NCBI RefSeq assembly: GCF_014651955.1
Contig: NZ_BMXW01000002.1
Span: forward strand, 124,760-188,759
From: Shewanella fodinae
GTDB lineage: Bacteria; Pseudomonadota; Gammaproteobacteria; Enterobacterales; Shewanellaceae
Length of the DNA: 64,000 nucleotides
Direction of reading: 5' to 3'
Under the pieces are notes generated by a model. That model was not told where the DNA came from. It worked only from the letters and a program-made list of their open reading frames with translations, and did no database searches. This document shows positions 42,518 through 51,327 of the stretch, piece by piece. Within the stretch, counting starts at the first letter, position 1, and every line of letters begins with the position of its first letter. Position numbers and translations under genes: made by a program.

Positions 42518-44920
42518 TTAAATTGGGTCGGGCAGCGGTGTGGCGTGCTTGAGACCATACCACAACTGTCCTAAGGCAATACCGCCATCATTAACTGGCA
42601 CCAAGTGTTGCGGCAACCTTTGTATGCCTCGCGCCTGCAGTTGTTGATAGCAATACTCTGTTAAAAAACGGTTTTGAAATACACCACCGGTCAATACCAC
42701 GGGTAGTGCGCTTCCTAAAAGCTGCTGCGCTTTTACAGCACTGTGGCAGATGGCATCGCCAAGTGCCTGCATAAAGGCAATGGCAATAACGCCGTTATCC
42801 CGTTGCTGTTGCTTGGCTTGCAGCAACTGACTGAATAGCGCCACTGTATCCCATTGTCCCAATAATAACCCTGGGTGCTGCCGTAATGGTAACTGCAGCA
42901 GCAGTGCGCTTGCTTCTTCGGTTTTACCCTCAGCTTCTGCACGCCGAGCCAATGTTTCGATAATAATTCCGGCCTGGCCTTCATACTGCGTATCTTGCAT
43001 TTGGCCCAACAATACCGCCAGTGCATCGAAAAGTCTGCCAACTGAGTGGGACTTTGGCATTTTGCCAGCGGCAAAAATTTTTGCCAGATTGCGCAGCAAC
43101 GCGTGGCTGTGACCACGTAACGCTGGCAATTCCATGGCGATAATCTCGTCAATACTAAATTGCTGCAGCAATAGCGCCAGCATTAAGCGAAACGGAGATT
43201 TGATGGCGAGTTCATTGCCAAGCAAGGCAAACGGACTGATACTGGCAAGGCGCTGGTAACCGTTGCTATCGGCCAATAACAACTCGCCGCCCCACAGTTC
43301 GCCGTCAGCGCCTAAACCGGTACCGTCAAAGCTGAATCCCAACACCTTACCATCAAAATCGTTGGCCGCCAGTGTCGCTAATACATGGGCATAATGATGT
43401 TGCACTGCGGTAACAGGTTGTATTTGTTCCTGTGCCCAACGGCTAGAGGCGTAATCTGGGTGCAGATCGCGCACGATTAAGTCGGCATTAACATGGTACA
43501 TCCGCTTGAAGCTGGCCAGTGTGCGCTGGAAATAACCTTCGGCACCTATGCTGAATAGATCACCAATATGCGGACTCAGGTACAGGGTGTTGCCAATATT
43601 CAATGCTAAAGTGTTTTTCTGCTGTGGACCTACCGCCAGCACTGACGGCAACGCTTGTGTGGCTAACACTTTACTGGGGAGACTCAGCGGCGCATAACCG
43701 CGCGCGAGTCGCAACACTTGCAATTCACCGCCGCACATTTGTACCACAGAATCATCACAGCCATTTAGGATTGGCCGGTTGTGATCCAGCATGGCGTCGA
43801 TCACCCTAAAATGTTCGTTGGCCAACTGGGCGAGAATTGCTTCACCGTCGGTGATTATTGGTTCACCGGAAAGATTAGCACTGGTTGCCACTAATGGCGT
43901 TTTCACGGCATCGAGCAATAATGTGTGCAGCGGTGTGTAAGGCATAAACAGCCCGATGCGGTCGATATCTGGTGCAACCGCAGCACTTAGCGGGATCTCA
44001 GCAGCAACTGATTTTTGCAGCAAGACAATCGGCCGCTCCTGGCTGCTTAGCAGTTGCCATTCGGCATCGGTTGCAACGGCATATTGCCGCGCCATTGACA
44101 AGTCAGCCACCATCACTGCCAGTGGCTTGGCGGGCCGATGTTTGCGTTGTCTGAGTGTTGTGACCGCCTGATGATTGGTGGCATCACACACTAGATGAAA
44201 ACCACCCAGCCCTTTTATGGCGAGAATCTTTCCCGCCAGAATGGCGGCTACGGCGGCGGTAAATGCCGGTTCTCGTGTTGCCAGTTCATGGCCTTGATTA
44301 TCGACAAAGCGCAGTTGCGGGCCACATTTAGGGCAACTGACTGGCTGCGCATGATAACGGCGGTCCATGGGGTCTTCATACGCTCGACGGCAATCATCAC
44401 ACATCGCAAATGCGGCCATTGAAGTGTTATGCCGGTCATAAGGCAGATTATTGATAATGGTATAACGCGGGCCGCAATGGGTGCAGTTGGTAAAAGGGTA
44501 GTGGTAATGACGATTATTGGGATCGCGGATCTCTTTCAGGCACTCCGGGCAACAGCTTTTATCGGTACCCACAGCAACCAGCGCCTGGGTGGTGGCGGTG
44601 CTTTTATGAATGCTGAAATCGTTAAGCGCTGCATCTACGGCGGCTGGCTCAAAATGCAGGCTATCGATACGTGCCAATGGTGGACGTTCTGACTGCAGAG
44701 CATGATCAAACGCTTGCAGTGCGGCCATATCCGCCTGTACCGCAATGGTTACACCCTCACCGTTATTCAGTACATGCCCGCACAGACCATAGCGTTTAGC
44801 AAGTTGATAAATCCAGGGGCGGAATCCCACTCCCTGGACAATCCCCGTCACATGGTAACACCGGGCCAGCAGCATGTTGCTGTTAGTGTTTTCCGATGAA
44901 CATGTGACGGCTTCGTTCAT
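42518..44920 (-). CDS. hypF: Carbamoyltransferase HypF
   Basis: An 800-residue enzyme that makes the thiocarboxamide for the CN ligands from carbamoyl phosphate. The domains in order are acylphosphatase (HVTGIVQGVGFRPW with catalytic Arg34), two zinc fingers (cysteine pairs at 124/127, 146/149, 174/177, 196/199), a YrdC-like domain (about 205-385; SSQERPIVLL, SANLSGEPI) and a Kae1-like domain with the metal motif VQHHYAHVLA and GFSFDGTGLG. All active features look intact. The start at 44920 or the internal ATG at 44875 are both possible. It is adjacent to the diverged paralogue. Confidence 0.97.
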   Translation of the reverse strand: MNEAVTCSSENTNSNMLLARCYHVTGIVQGVGFRPWIYQLAKRYGLCGHVLNNGEGVTIAVQADMAALQAFDHALQSERPPLARIDSLHFEPAAVDAALNDFSIHKSTATTQALVAVGTDKSCCPECLKEIRDPNNRHYHYPFTNCTHCGPRYTIINNLPYDRHNTSMAAFAMCDDCRRAYEDPMDRRYHAQPVSCPKCGPQLRFVDNQGHELATREPAFTAAVAAILAGKILAIKGLGGFHLVCDATNHQAVTTLRQRKHRPAKPLAVMVADLSMARQYAVATDAEWQLLSSQERPIVLLQKSVAAEIPLSAAVAPDIDRIGLFMPYTPLHTLLLDAVKTPLVATSANLSGEPIITDGEAILAQLANEHFRVIDAMLDHNRPILNGCDDSVVQMCGGELQVLRLARGYAPLSLPSKVLATQALPSVLAVGPQQKNTLALNIGNTLYLSPHIGDLFSIGAEGYFQRTLASFKRMYHVNADLIVRDLHPDYASSRWAQEQIQPVTAVQHHYAHVLATLAANDFDGKVLGFSFDGTGLGADGELWGGELLLADSNGYQRLASISPFALLGNELAIKSPFRLMLALLLQQFSIDEIIAMELPALRGHSHALLRNLAKIFAAGKMPKSHSVGRLFDALAVLLGQMQDTQYEGQAGIIIETLARRAEAEGKTEEASALLLQLPLRQHPGLLLGQWDTVALFSQLLQAKQQQRDNGVIAIAFMQALGDAICHSAVKAQQLLGSALPVVLTGGVFQNRFLTEYCYQQLQARGIQRLPQHLVPVNDGGIALGQLWYGLKHATPLPDPI

Positions 44921-44923
44921 GAG

Positions 44924-46717
44924 CTATCTCCGGCGTTGACGCAGGTAAAGCGCCCCAGCAGCTAACAGCGCACCGTCGAGATCCTGCATTTGACTAACGC
45001 CAAGCGCGAAGTTTTTCCCTAACCTCAATGCAATGCGGCGGCCCAGTACTGGGTTGGCAAAGCTACTACCTGCCAGATAAACACGGCGAATTGCGGTATT
45101 AAGATCCAGCCGTTCAATCCAGTTTGCGATAAAATCCGCCAGTGAATCGTTCATGGCAAAAGCCAGTTTGGCGGCATCTTCATCCCCGGCAAGACGGAAA
45201 CTGATTAAGGTGCCAAAAGTCTTACACCAATTGAAACTGGCGCTGTCACCGGACACCAGTGGATAGTCAATACGTGGTGCATTGGCACTGGTATTGCTCA
45301 TCGCGGCAGCCACAAATGCATCGGCAAGTTGCGCATTGCTATCAGCTTGAATACCGATGATCACTGCAGCCACTACCCATAAAGTTTTCAGGCTCTGTTT
45401 CGGGCAATCACTGAGATCTAGCTGCGTTAGCCGTTGGTACAGTTCTGGATACTGCTCGGCAAATTTGGCAAATACCCCTTGTTGTGGACTGGCTTCTAAC
45501 GCCGCCACAATTTCCCGTCCATGTACTGGTAACTCGGGGATCTGCATAAAACAGCTGACATTGCCTTTATCGTCAGAGGTGAGCAACTGAGAGCAATATT
45601 CGTCACTGAAATACAGTAATCCTAGATTATTACTACTGCCATCTTCAGCGGCAATACCTAACAATGCGCACTGTGCAGCGTTGCTGGCTTCAGTGGAATC
45701 CCAAATCGAGTCATCGTCACTCAAGCTAACGGTCAACTGTTGTTGGCGTTTACCATTCGCTTTGGCCACATATTGGCCAAATCTGGCACTGTCATGCAGG
45801 GTTTCTGGCAACGGTTGCCCGAGTTTGGCTTGATTGAGTATGACTATCGGCGCGCGAACAGGGATATCCATGCCAAGCATATGAGCATATAACGCCTGCT
45901 GATTTTCCCGACGACAATAGATAGCATCAACGCCTTTGACCCGGAGAAACTCTGTCAGTACCAATTGCAGACGCGATGCTGCGAAACCCACTTCATACAA
46001 AGGTGCTGGCAGTTTGGCCGCTGCGGTAGGACGCAATAGTAGCAGCGGTTTTTCAATAGAAGATAACGCCAGCACTTCGTTATCGCTGACTTGGAACAAA
46101 CTATTGAGCGTATTGGGGTTACATACCAACAGTTGTTGCCGTCCTGAGCCAATAGCTTGACGACTGACAACCAGCTTTCCGTTGACATCGTCAAGGAACA
46201 GCGTTTCACCTTCCAATAAACGCATTGCCAGTTGCTGTATGTCCTGACGCTGTAATCCCGCAACTTTAGCGAGCGATTTTGTCGCCTGTTCACCGTGGCA
46301 GTGTTCACATGTCAATGTCAGGTTGGCAAAATCAGCATGTTGGTTATCACCTAAACGAGGCTGACAGTGTTGGCAGAAGGGCAGTTGTGCCGCGGTAACG
46401 TCAATAGGCTTGTTATCACCAAGACGTTCAGTAGCGAGCAATATCCGAGAATCTAGCAGGTTAACGCTAATCAGAAAATCAGCGGCTATCTGCTCAGCTA
46501 ACTGTTCCAGTTGTGCCTGCTCGCCTTCCGCTTCCAGCAAATAGCGCCAAGTGATGACCGGCTTTTTCTGTTGCTCCAAATGGCTATCGGCCTGGTGGCG
46601 GATAGCCAGCAAGCCTATGGTTAAATTCAGTTTTTGGTAATTAAGGTATTGATTGCATAAGTAACCATACCAAGGCACCTGTTTAGAACAGTCAAACTCG
46701 AATCTCAGCAATTTCAT
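44924..46717 (-). CDS. HypF-like protein, diverged and probably non-catalytic
   Basis: A 597-residue protein between the hydrogenase protease and hypF. By eye it follows HypF from end to end. The N-terminal segment has the acylphosphatase layout but lacks GxVQGVGFR. One zinc motif remains (Cys115, Cys118, Cys137, Cys140) where HypF has two. SSIEKPLLLLRP matches SSQERPIVLL in the YrdC-like part. NLGLLYFSDEY and SLKTLWVVAAVIIG parallel KVLGFSFDGTG and SVGRLFDALAVLLG in the Kae1-like part. The HHYAH metal motif and FDGTG are absent. I infer a paralogue that lost catalysis, perhaps a scaffold or regulator of maturation. Similar unnamed genes may occupy this place in other Shewanella. Confidence 0.7.
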   Translation of the reverse strand: MKLLRFEFDCSKQVPWYGYLCNQYLNYQKLNLTIGLLAIRHQADSHLEQQKKPVITWRYLLEAEGEQAQLEQLAEQIAADFLISVNLLDSRILLATERLGDNKPIDVTAAQLPFCQHCQPRLGDNQHADFANLTLTCEHCHGEQATKSLAKVAGLQRQDIQQLAMRLLEGETLFLDDVNGKLVVSRQAIGSGRQQLLVCNPNTLNSLFQVSDNEVLALSSIEKPLLLLRPTAAAKLPAPLYEVGFAASRLQLVLTEFLRVKGVDAIYCRRENQQALYAHMLGMDIPVRAPIVILNQAKLGQPLPETLHDSARFGQYVAKANGKRQQQLTVSLSDDDSIWDSTEASNAAQCALLGIAAEDGSSNNLGLLYFSDEYCSQLLTSDDKGNVSCFMQIPELPVHGREIVAALEASPQQGVFAKFAEQYPELYQRLTQLDLSDCPKQSLKTLWVVAAVIIGIQADSNAQLADAFVAAAMSNTSANAPRIDYPLVSGDSASFNWCKTFGTLISFRLAGDEDAAKLAFAMNDSLADFIANWIERLDLNTAIRRVYLAGSSFANPVLGRRIALRLGKNFALGVSQMQDLDGALLAAGALYLRQRRR

Positions 46718-46719
46718 TA

Positions 46720-47328
46720 TTAATCGGTGTCCTGCGTTTCCTGCCGGCGCGGGGCGTGGCCGCTGGTTCTGTCGCCCATGGACAGACGGGGTTTGTAGGA
46801 TTGCGGAATAAGATCGGCGATGTCGGTATAGGAAATACGCTCACATTGCCATCCCTGATTTTCAAGATGTTTGAGAAGCGCAGTTTCCATCAGAGGTACA
46901 GCGGCGGCAATACGCTCGGTCAATCCCAGTGTCATAGGTTCAATGACGGTTGGCGTTACCCCCAGCACCATCGTGTGCGGACGGTCGCCTAACATTTCCA
47001 TCATTGTCAATGTTTGCAGCATTTCCACTTCGTGGGCGCTGCCTTGCCAGTCAACTTCAGGCGGAGCCCGATCAAAGTCGAAAAAGTAAACTTCCCCTGG
47101 TTCGCAGCCAGCGGCGTTGATGGTGTCGACCACTATCAGTGAATCAAATTGACTAATAATAGGGGTGAGACCTTGTGCCAGCGTGCCGCCATCGAGCATA
47201 ACTAGCTCATGCTCAGGATGGAAGAAGCGGTAGTTCTCGTGAATATAATTGACAAAATGTACGCCGATACCTTCATCGGCGTACAGTACATTGCCAATTC
47301 CCAATAATAATACTTTCATTGGGCGCAT
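46720..47328 (-). CDS. hyaD: Hydrogenase maturation protease HyaD
   Basis: A 202-residue endopeptidase of the HyaD/HybD family that removes the C-terminal tail of the large subunit after nickel insertion. The N-terminal LLLGIGNVLYADEGIGVH contains the nickel-binding glutamic/aspartic acid region, and DGGTLAQGL and SAHEVEM follow; His in SAHE is typical. The last 25 residues are polar and probably disordered. The start is 47328 or the nearby ATG 47319, which has better spacing from AGGAG. It is the only such protease here for two large subunits. Confidence 0.95.
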   Translation of the reverse strand: MRPMKVLLLGIGNVLYADEGIGVHFVNYIHENYRFFHPEHELVMLDGGTLAQGLTPIISQFDSLIVVDTINAAGCEPGEVYFFDFDRAPPEVDWQGSAHEVEMLQTLTMMEMLGDRPHTMVLGVTPTVIEPMTLGLTERIAAAVPLMETALLKHLENQGWQCERISYTDIADLIPQSYKPRLSMGDRTSGHAPRRQETQDTD

Positions 47329-47335
47329 TGGACTC

Positions 47336-48004
47336 CTAGTGCTTTTCTGGGTGGTAATCGTACCCTGATACTATCGCATCCACAGCATTGTGCTTGAAGC
47401 GAATGCCATACCAAACGGCCATATACACGTGAATTACCACGAAGATAATGAATACCCAGGTCATGTAGTGGTGCCAGATACGCACCATGGCCAGGCCACC
47501 CATTGCTTCAGTCAACCAGGATGCGGTGCTCCACAGCGCGCCACCCAAGCCTTCGTGATAAACGTTGGCATACAATATCAGTCCGGTAACACAGATCAAA
47601 GCAGCTACAACCGAAATCGCAAAATAGGTCATAAACTGCAGCGGTCCATATATCCCTGCTTTATCCAGATGGCCCATCCACAGATAGGATTTGATCTGAG
47701 CTATCCAGCTTTTAAAGCTCATCACATCCTTGAAGGACCGTCGCTCGATGTCGCTTTTCCCAAAGAAGAACAGATAGGCACGTGCGAGAGTTACCGCACA
47801 TAACACAAATCCGAAAATCAGATGAGTAAAGCGGATCCAGCCCTGAACCAATACGTCAGTAGAGTCAGCCCCTACTAAATATGGCCAGGAGATATAAAGC
47901 CCTGTGGCCACTAGCATTACAATCGCCAGCGCTCTCAGCCAGTGAAAGATACGTATTGCGGCACTGAAGATCTTTACCTGTTTATAGGCAATACTTGCTG
48001 CCAT
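47336..48004 (-). CDS. hyaC: [NiFe] hydrogenase b-type cytochrome, set 1
   Basis: A 222-residue integral membrane cytochrome b of the HyaC/HupC family that passes electrons between the hydrogenase and the quinone pool. It has four hydrophobic helices, and histidine residues in IFHWLRALAIV, WHHYMTWVFIIFVVIHVY and the first loop are heme ligand candidates. The ATG follows GGAGGAAG. Set 2 has a close homologue at 51328-51999 with the same C-terminus VSGYDYHPEKH. Confidence 0.95.
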   Translation of the reverse strand: MAASIAYKQVKIFSAAIRIFHWLRALAIVMLVATGLYISWPYLVGADSTDVLVQGWIRFTHLIFGFVLCAVTLARAYLFFFGKSDIERRSFKDVMSFKSWIAQIKSYLWMGHLDKAGIYGPLQFMTYFAISVVAALICVTGLILYANVYHEGLGGALWSTASWLTEAMGGLAMVRIWHHYMTWVFIIFVVIHVYMAVWYGIRFKHNAVDAIVSGYDYHPEKH

Positions 48005-48016
48005 AACACTTCCTCC

Positions 48017-49720
48017 TTACAGGCCGTTGGGATCAACGCGAAATTCACCCAGTGATTGACCTTTGTAGTCCATAACGTGCACAGCACAGGCCATACATGG
48101 GTCAAATGAGTGGATAATACGGATGACTTCCAGCGGTTTAGTTGGATCTTCCAATTTCAGACCCAACAGTGATGCTTCGTACGGACCTACTTTGCCATTG
48201 GCATCCACAGGACCTGCGTTCCAGGTAGTGGGGACCACTGCCTGATAGTTTTCTACTAGACTGCCTTTGATGCGGATCCAGTGACTCAACATACCGCGTG
48301 GTGCTTCAATCATGGCGTGACCCACATATTCTTTATTAGGGTCAATAACAGGCTTCACATAAGTGGCCTCGTCACTCAGGATGTTGCTTAGCAGTGCGTT
48401 GAAAGTTTTAACCCCTTCCTGAGCCACAATAGATGTCTGCAACATACGGGCGGCGGTGCGACCCAGTGTTGTGAACAAAGCTTCGATTGGCAGACCAGTG
48501 CGTTGCAGCAGACCGTTAACAGCATCAACCACAACCTTATTGCCTTTGGCGTAGTTCACCAGCAAGCAGGACAATGGACCTACTTCAACGGGTTCGCCGT
48601 TGTAACGTGGTGATTTCACCCAGCTGTACTTGTTGTCACCATCCAGTGTTGGCAGTTTGCCATAGACGGTATCACGCTCAACCATACCGGTGTAATCAGG
48701 TACAGTGGTGCCATCGTAAGGATGTTGTGGTTTATCCGCCTTATACCAAGCGTGAGTAACGTCTTCGGCAATCAGATCAGGATTGATATCGGTCACATTC
48801 TTCAGATCGCCATTCATGATGACGCCCTGCTGGAAGATGTACTCACCATCAGCAGTGACAAAGTCATTAGTTGCCATGAAGTTGTGAACGTTAACACCGC
48901 CCAGCACAGAGGCTTCGCCACCGAAGGCTTCAGCCGCCATCACTATGTCAGCTTTATATCCGCGTTCAATGAAGTCGGTTACGATATCGTGTTTCTGCTT
49001 CCATTCCTGCAGACGTGCTGGACTCAGCATGTCGCGTACAGAAGTAACACCGCCGACCACCAGAGACTGTGGATGTGGCTGTTTACCACCGAAAATGGCC
49101 AGCATTTCAGCAGCAACACGCTGAATTTCAAGAGCTTTCAGGTAGTGGGATAGCGCGATCAGGTTTTGCTCAGGTGTAAACTTGTAAGTTTTGTTGCCCC
49201 AGTAAGCGTTAGCAAATGGGCCGAGTTTACCGGTTTCCACAAAGCCTTTAACGCGTTCCTGTACGGCACGCAATTCACCTTCACCTGCTGCAATTGGCTT
49301 ATCTGAGTATTTCAGCGCAACTTGTGCAGCTTTTGCAGGATCGGCGCTCAGTGCAGATACCACATCCACCCAGTCCAAACCATGCAAGTGATAGAAATGC
49401 ACCACGTGGTCATGCATAAACAGCGAAGTATGCATCAGTGACCGCAGATAACGGGCATTCAGTGGAATTTTGATCCCAAGTGCATTTTCAACTGCTTCAG
49501 TACCGCAACGATAGTGAGAATAGGTACATACACCGCAGATACGCTGCACGATCAGACCTACGTCCATTGGGGTACGGCCTTTGAGGATCACTTCGATCCC
49601 GCGCCACAGCGTAGAGGCAGACCATGCCTTTTTAATTACATTATTTTCATCCACTTCCACTTCAATGCGGAGGTGACCCTCAATACGGGTGATAGGGTCG
49701 ATAACGACACGTTGATTCAT
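48017..49720 (-). CDS. hyaB: [NiFe] hydrogenase large subunit, set 1
   Basis: A 567-residue catalytic subunit. The nickel-iron ligands are Cys62 and Cys65 (RICGVCTYSHYRCG) near the N-terminus and Cys542 and Cys545 (DPCMACAVH) near the C-terminus. The 19 residues after His548 form the tail cut by HyaD. The protein is folded with its small subunit and carried by the small subunit's Tat signal. It follows hyaA by three bases and precedes hyaC by twelve. Confidence 0.97.
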   Translation of the reverse strand: MNQRVVIDPITRIEGHLRIEVEVDENNVIKKAWSASTLWRGIEVILKGRTPMDVGLIVQRICGVCTYSHYRCGTEAVENALGIKIPLNARYLRSLMHTSLFMHDHVVHFYHLHGLDWVDVVSALSADPAKAAQVALKYSDKPIAAGEGELRAVQERVKGFVETGKLGPFANAYWGNKTYKFTPEQNLIALSHYLKALEIQRVAAEMLAIFGGKQPHPQSLVVGGVTSVRDMLSPARLQEWKQKHDIVTDFIERGYKADIVMAAEAFGGEASVLGGVNVHNFMATNDFVTADGEYIFQQGVIMNGDLKNVTDINPDLIAEDVTHAWYKADKPQHPYDGTTVPDYTGMVERDTVYGKLPTLDGDNKYSWVKSPRYNGEPVEVGPLSCLLVNYAKGNKVVVDAVNGLLQRTGLPIEALFTTLGRTAARMLQTSIVAQEGVKTFNALLSNILSDEATYVKPVIDPNKEYVGHAMIEAPRGMLSHWIRIKGSLVENYQAVVPTTWNAGPVDANGKVGPYEASLLGLKLEDPTKPLEVIRIIHSFDPCMACAVHVMDYKGQSLGEFRVDPNGL

Positions 49721-49723
49721 TGA

Positions 49724-50863
49724 TTAGTCCTCCTTGGAAGAACCGGCAAACAGACTGGCGACAGCGTGGGCACCGATACCTACGACGGTAGCACCGAGAA
49801 TGACAGCACCGATAGTGTCGGCGGTGGCATCCAGACCATGCAGTAACTGGCGGCCAAGTGGTTTTTCAAAGTCTGCCATATCGTCCCAGAAGTTGGGTTC
49901 AGAGCAACCCATGCAGCCGTGACCTGCCAAAACTGGCCAGCTTACATGGTGGTTGAAGCGTTCGGTTGGGCAGTTGTTGTAGGTGTAAGGGCCTTTACAA
50001 CCCACTTTGTACAGGCAATAACCCTGTTTAGCACCTTCATCACCAAACTGTTCTACGAATTCACCAGAATCGAAACGGCCACGACGTTCACAGTTATCAT
50101 GAACACGGGCACCGTAGGCCCATTTTGGACGGTTATACATATCCAGTGCTGGTAAGCGACCGAACATGATGAAGTACATTAATGTACCAACGATGTTCTT
50201 TTCGCTAGGTGGGCAACCACCCAAGTTGACCACGGCTTTATCAACCACTTCATAGATGCCTTTAGCACCGGTTGGGTTAGGCGCCGCAGCTTGCACACCA
50301 CCGAAGGAGGCACAAGTACCAACAGAAATGATGGCAGCAGCACCTTCAGCAGCTTCTTTAACGATCTCCAGACCGGTATGACCTTTACAGCCAACAGTCA
50401 GGAAGGCGCCATTGTTAGCGGTAGGGACCGCGCCTTCAACCGCTAGCAGATAGTTGCCTTTATAGGTTTTCAGCGCATGTTCCAGATTTTCTTCTGCCTG
50501 CCAGCCAGCAGCGGCCATCAGGGTTTCATGATATTCCAGAGAGATGTGATCAAAGATCAATGAATCTAAATTAGGGGTGTCGGCTCGAACCAAAGATTCG
50601 GAACAACCAGTACACTCGGCCAGGTGTAACCAAATTAATGGTACCCGGTCAGCCAGTTCTGCGGCTTCTGCCACCAAATTGCTGAACGGCAGCGGTAAAG
50701 CCAGTAAAGCTGTGACCGATGCGCTCCACTTCATGAAGTCACGACGGCTGATGCCGTGTTCCAACATGCGTTCCTGCAGTGATTTGTCCTGACGGGGGGG
50801 CAGTTGGCGCAGTTCCTCCAACCGTTTCCGTCCCTGTTCATAGAGGGCTGAATGTGTGTCCAT
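49724..50863 (-). CDS. hyaA: [NiFe] hydrogenase small subunit, set 1
   Basis: A 379-residue iron-sulfur subunit with a Tat signal (ISRRDFMKWSASVTALLALP, twin arginine at 40-41). The proximal cluster uses Cys84 and Cys87 (ECTGCSES) and Cys184 (GTCASFGGVQAA). The supernumerary cysteines of oxygen-tolerant enzymes are replaced by Gly86 and Gly189. Further ligands for the distal and medial clusters lie in HDNCERRG, NNCPTERFN and HGCMGCSEPNFWD. A C-terminal membrane helix (TIGAVILGATVVGIGAHAVA) anchors the enzyme. It is the first gene of the set, with a 464-base region upstream. Confidence 0.97.
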   Translation of the reverse strand: MDTHSALYEQGRKRLEELRQLPPRQDKSLQERMLEHGISRRDFMKWSASVTALLALPLPFSNLVAEAAELADRVPLIWLHLAECTGCSESLVRADTPNLDSLIFDHISLEYHETLMAAAGWQAEENLEHALKTYKGNYLLAVEGAVPTANNGAFLTVGCKGHTGLEIVKEAAEGAAAIISVGTCASFGGVQAAAPNPTGAKGIYEVVDKAVVNLGGCPPSEKNIVGTLMYFIMFGRLPALDMYNRPKWAYGARVHDNCERRGRFDSGEFVEQFGDEGAKQGYCLYKVGCKGPYTYNNCPTERFNHHVSWPVLAGHGCMGCSEPNFWDDMADFEKPLGRQLLHGLDATADTIGAVILGATVVGIGAHAVASLFAGSSKED

Positions 50864-50955
50864 GAGTTTACCTTAATGTTGTTTTTAAAAGGCGATTTGC
50901 GTTAAAGCTCACACAGTTAACAGCGCTAGTGTAGGGTCATAGAAAGGTTGAAATG

Positions 50956-50969
50956 TTGAGGTGTATCAA
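50956..50969. promoter_or_regulatory. FNR-type site upstream of hyaA, set 1
   Basis: TTGAG-GTGT-ATCAA agrees with the FNR consensus TTGAT-N4-ATCAA at nine of ten positions. It lies 93 bases above the start codon, suited to activation by the Shewanella FNR homologue EtrA under low oxygen. Confidence 0.55.
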
Positions 50970-51047
50970 TTTTCAATGAAAGATGAGAAGCCGGAGTTAA
51001 TTAGTTTTTCACAATATGATGACGATCAAATATTGAATCCAAGACTT

Positions 51048-51068
51048 GGACAAATTGTCTATTTGTCC
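51048..51068. promoter_or_regulatory. Inverted repeat upstream of hyaA, set 1
   Basis: GGACAAA (51048-51054) and TTTGTCC (51062-51068) are perfect complements with a seven-base spacer. It overlaps the -35-like element of a plus-strand promoter. A related repeat is found above set 2 (55053-55077). The binding protein is unknown. Confidence 0.4.
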
Positions 51069-51276
51069 TGAAATTTCTATAATGCTCAGATTTTAGGGTA
51101 TTTTAACTGCATCTTTCGCTACTGTTTTGTGACCTTCTCAATACTTATGATGATGAATGATAGCGATATTTCGTCTGTGGGTGATACAAACCATTAACAA
51201 ATACCACTTTTCGTTTTTTTCTTGGTGTAATGGCAACTAAATCAAACAATAAAATCAGATCTGCGTCACGTTTAAA

Positions 51277-51297
51277 GGGGCCTGTAAAACAGACCCC
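51277..51297 (-). terminator. Hairpin after hyaC of set 2
   Basis: GGGGCCTGT (51277-51285) and ACAGACCCC (51289-51297) form a nine-base stem with one mismatch and an AAA loop, 31 bases after the stop. The minus-strand tail is only TTTAAA, so some readthrough into set 1 is expected. Confidence 0.5.
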
Positions 51298-51327
51298 AAT
51301 ACTCTTTCCCAATACTACCAATACTAT

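Larger units (their letters stand above)
50864..51327. other. Control region between the two hydrogenase sets
   Basis: No gene is visible in these 464 bases. They hold a 9/10 FNR-type site (50956-50969), an ACAAA/TTTGT inverted repeat (51048-51068), a good plus-strand sigma-70-like pair TTGTCT / TATAAT with 17-base spacing (51055-51083), and a hairpin just after hyaC of set 2 (51277-51297). The length and content indicate that set 1 has its own promoter. Confidence 0.6.

Noticed and set aside
44924..46717. Pseudogene of hypF
   Set aside because: It is full length with no stop or frameshift, tightly spaced between two genes of the cluster, so it is more likely a retained protein with a changed role.
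50864..51327. Transposon or recombination scar between the hydrogenase sets
   Set aside because: No terminal inverted repeats, target duplications or transposase remnant is visible; the region looks like a normal promoter region.
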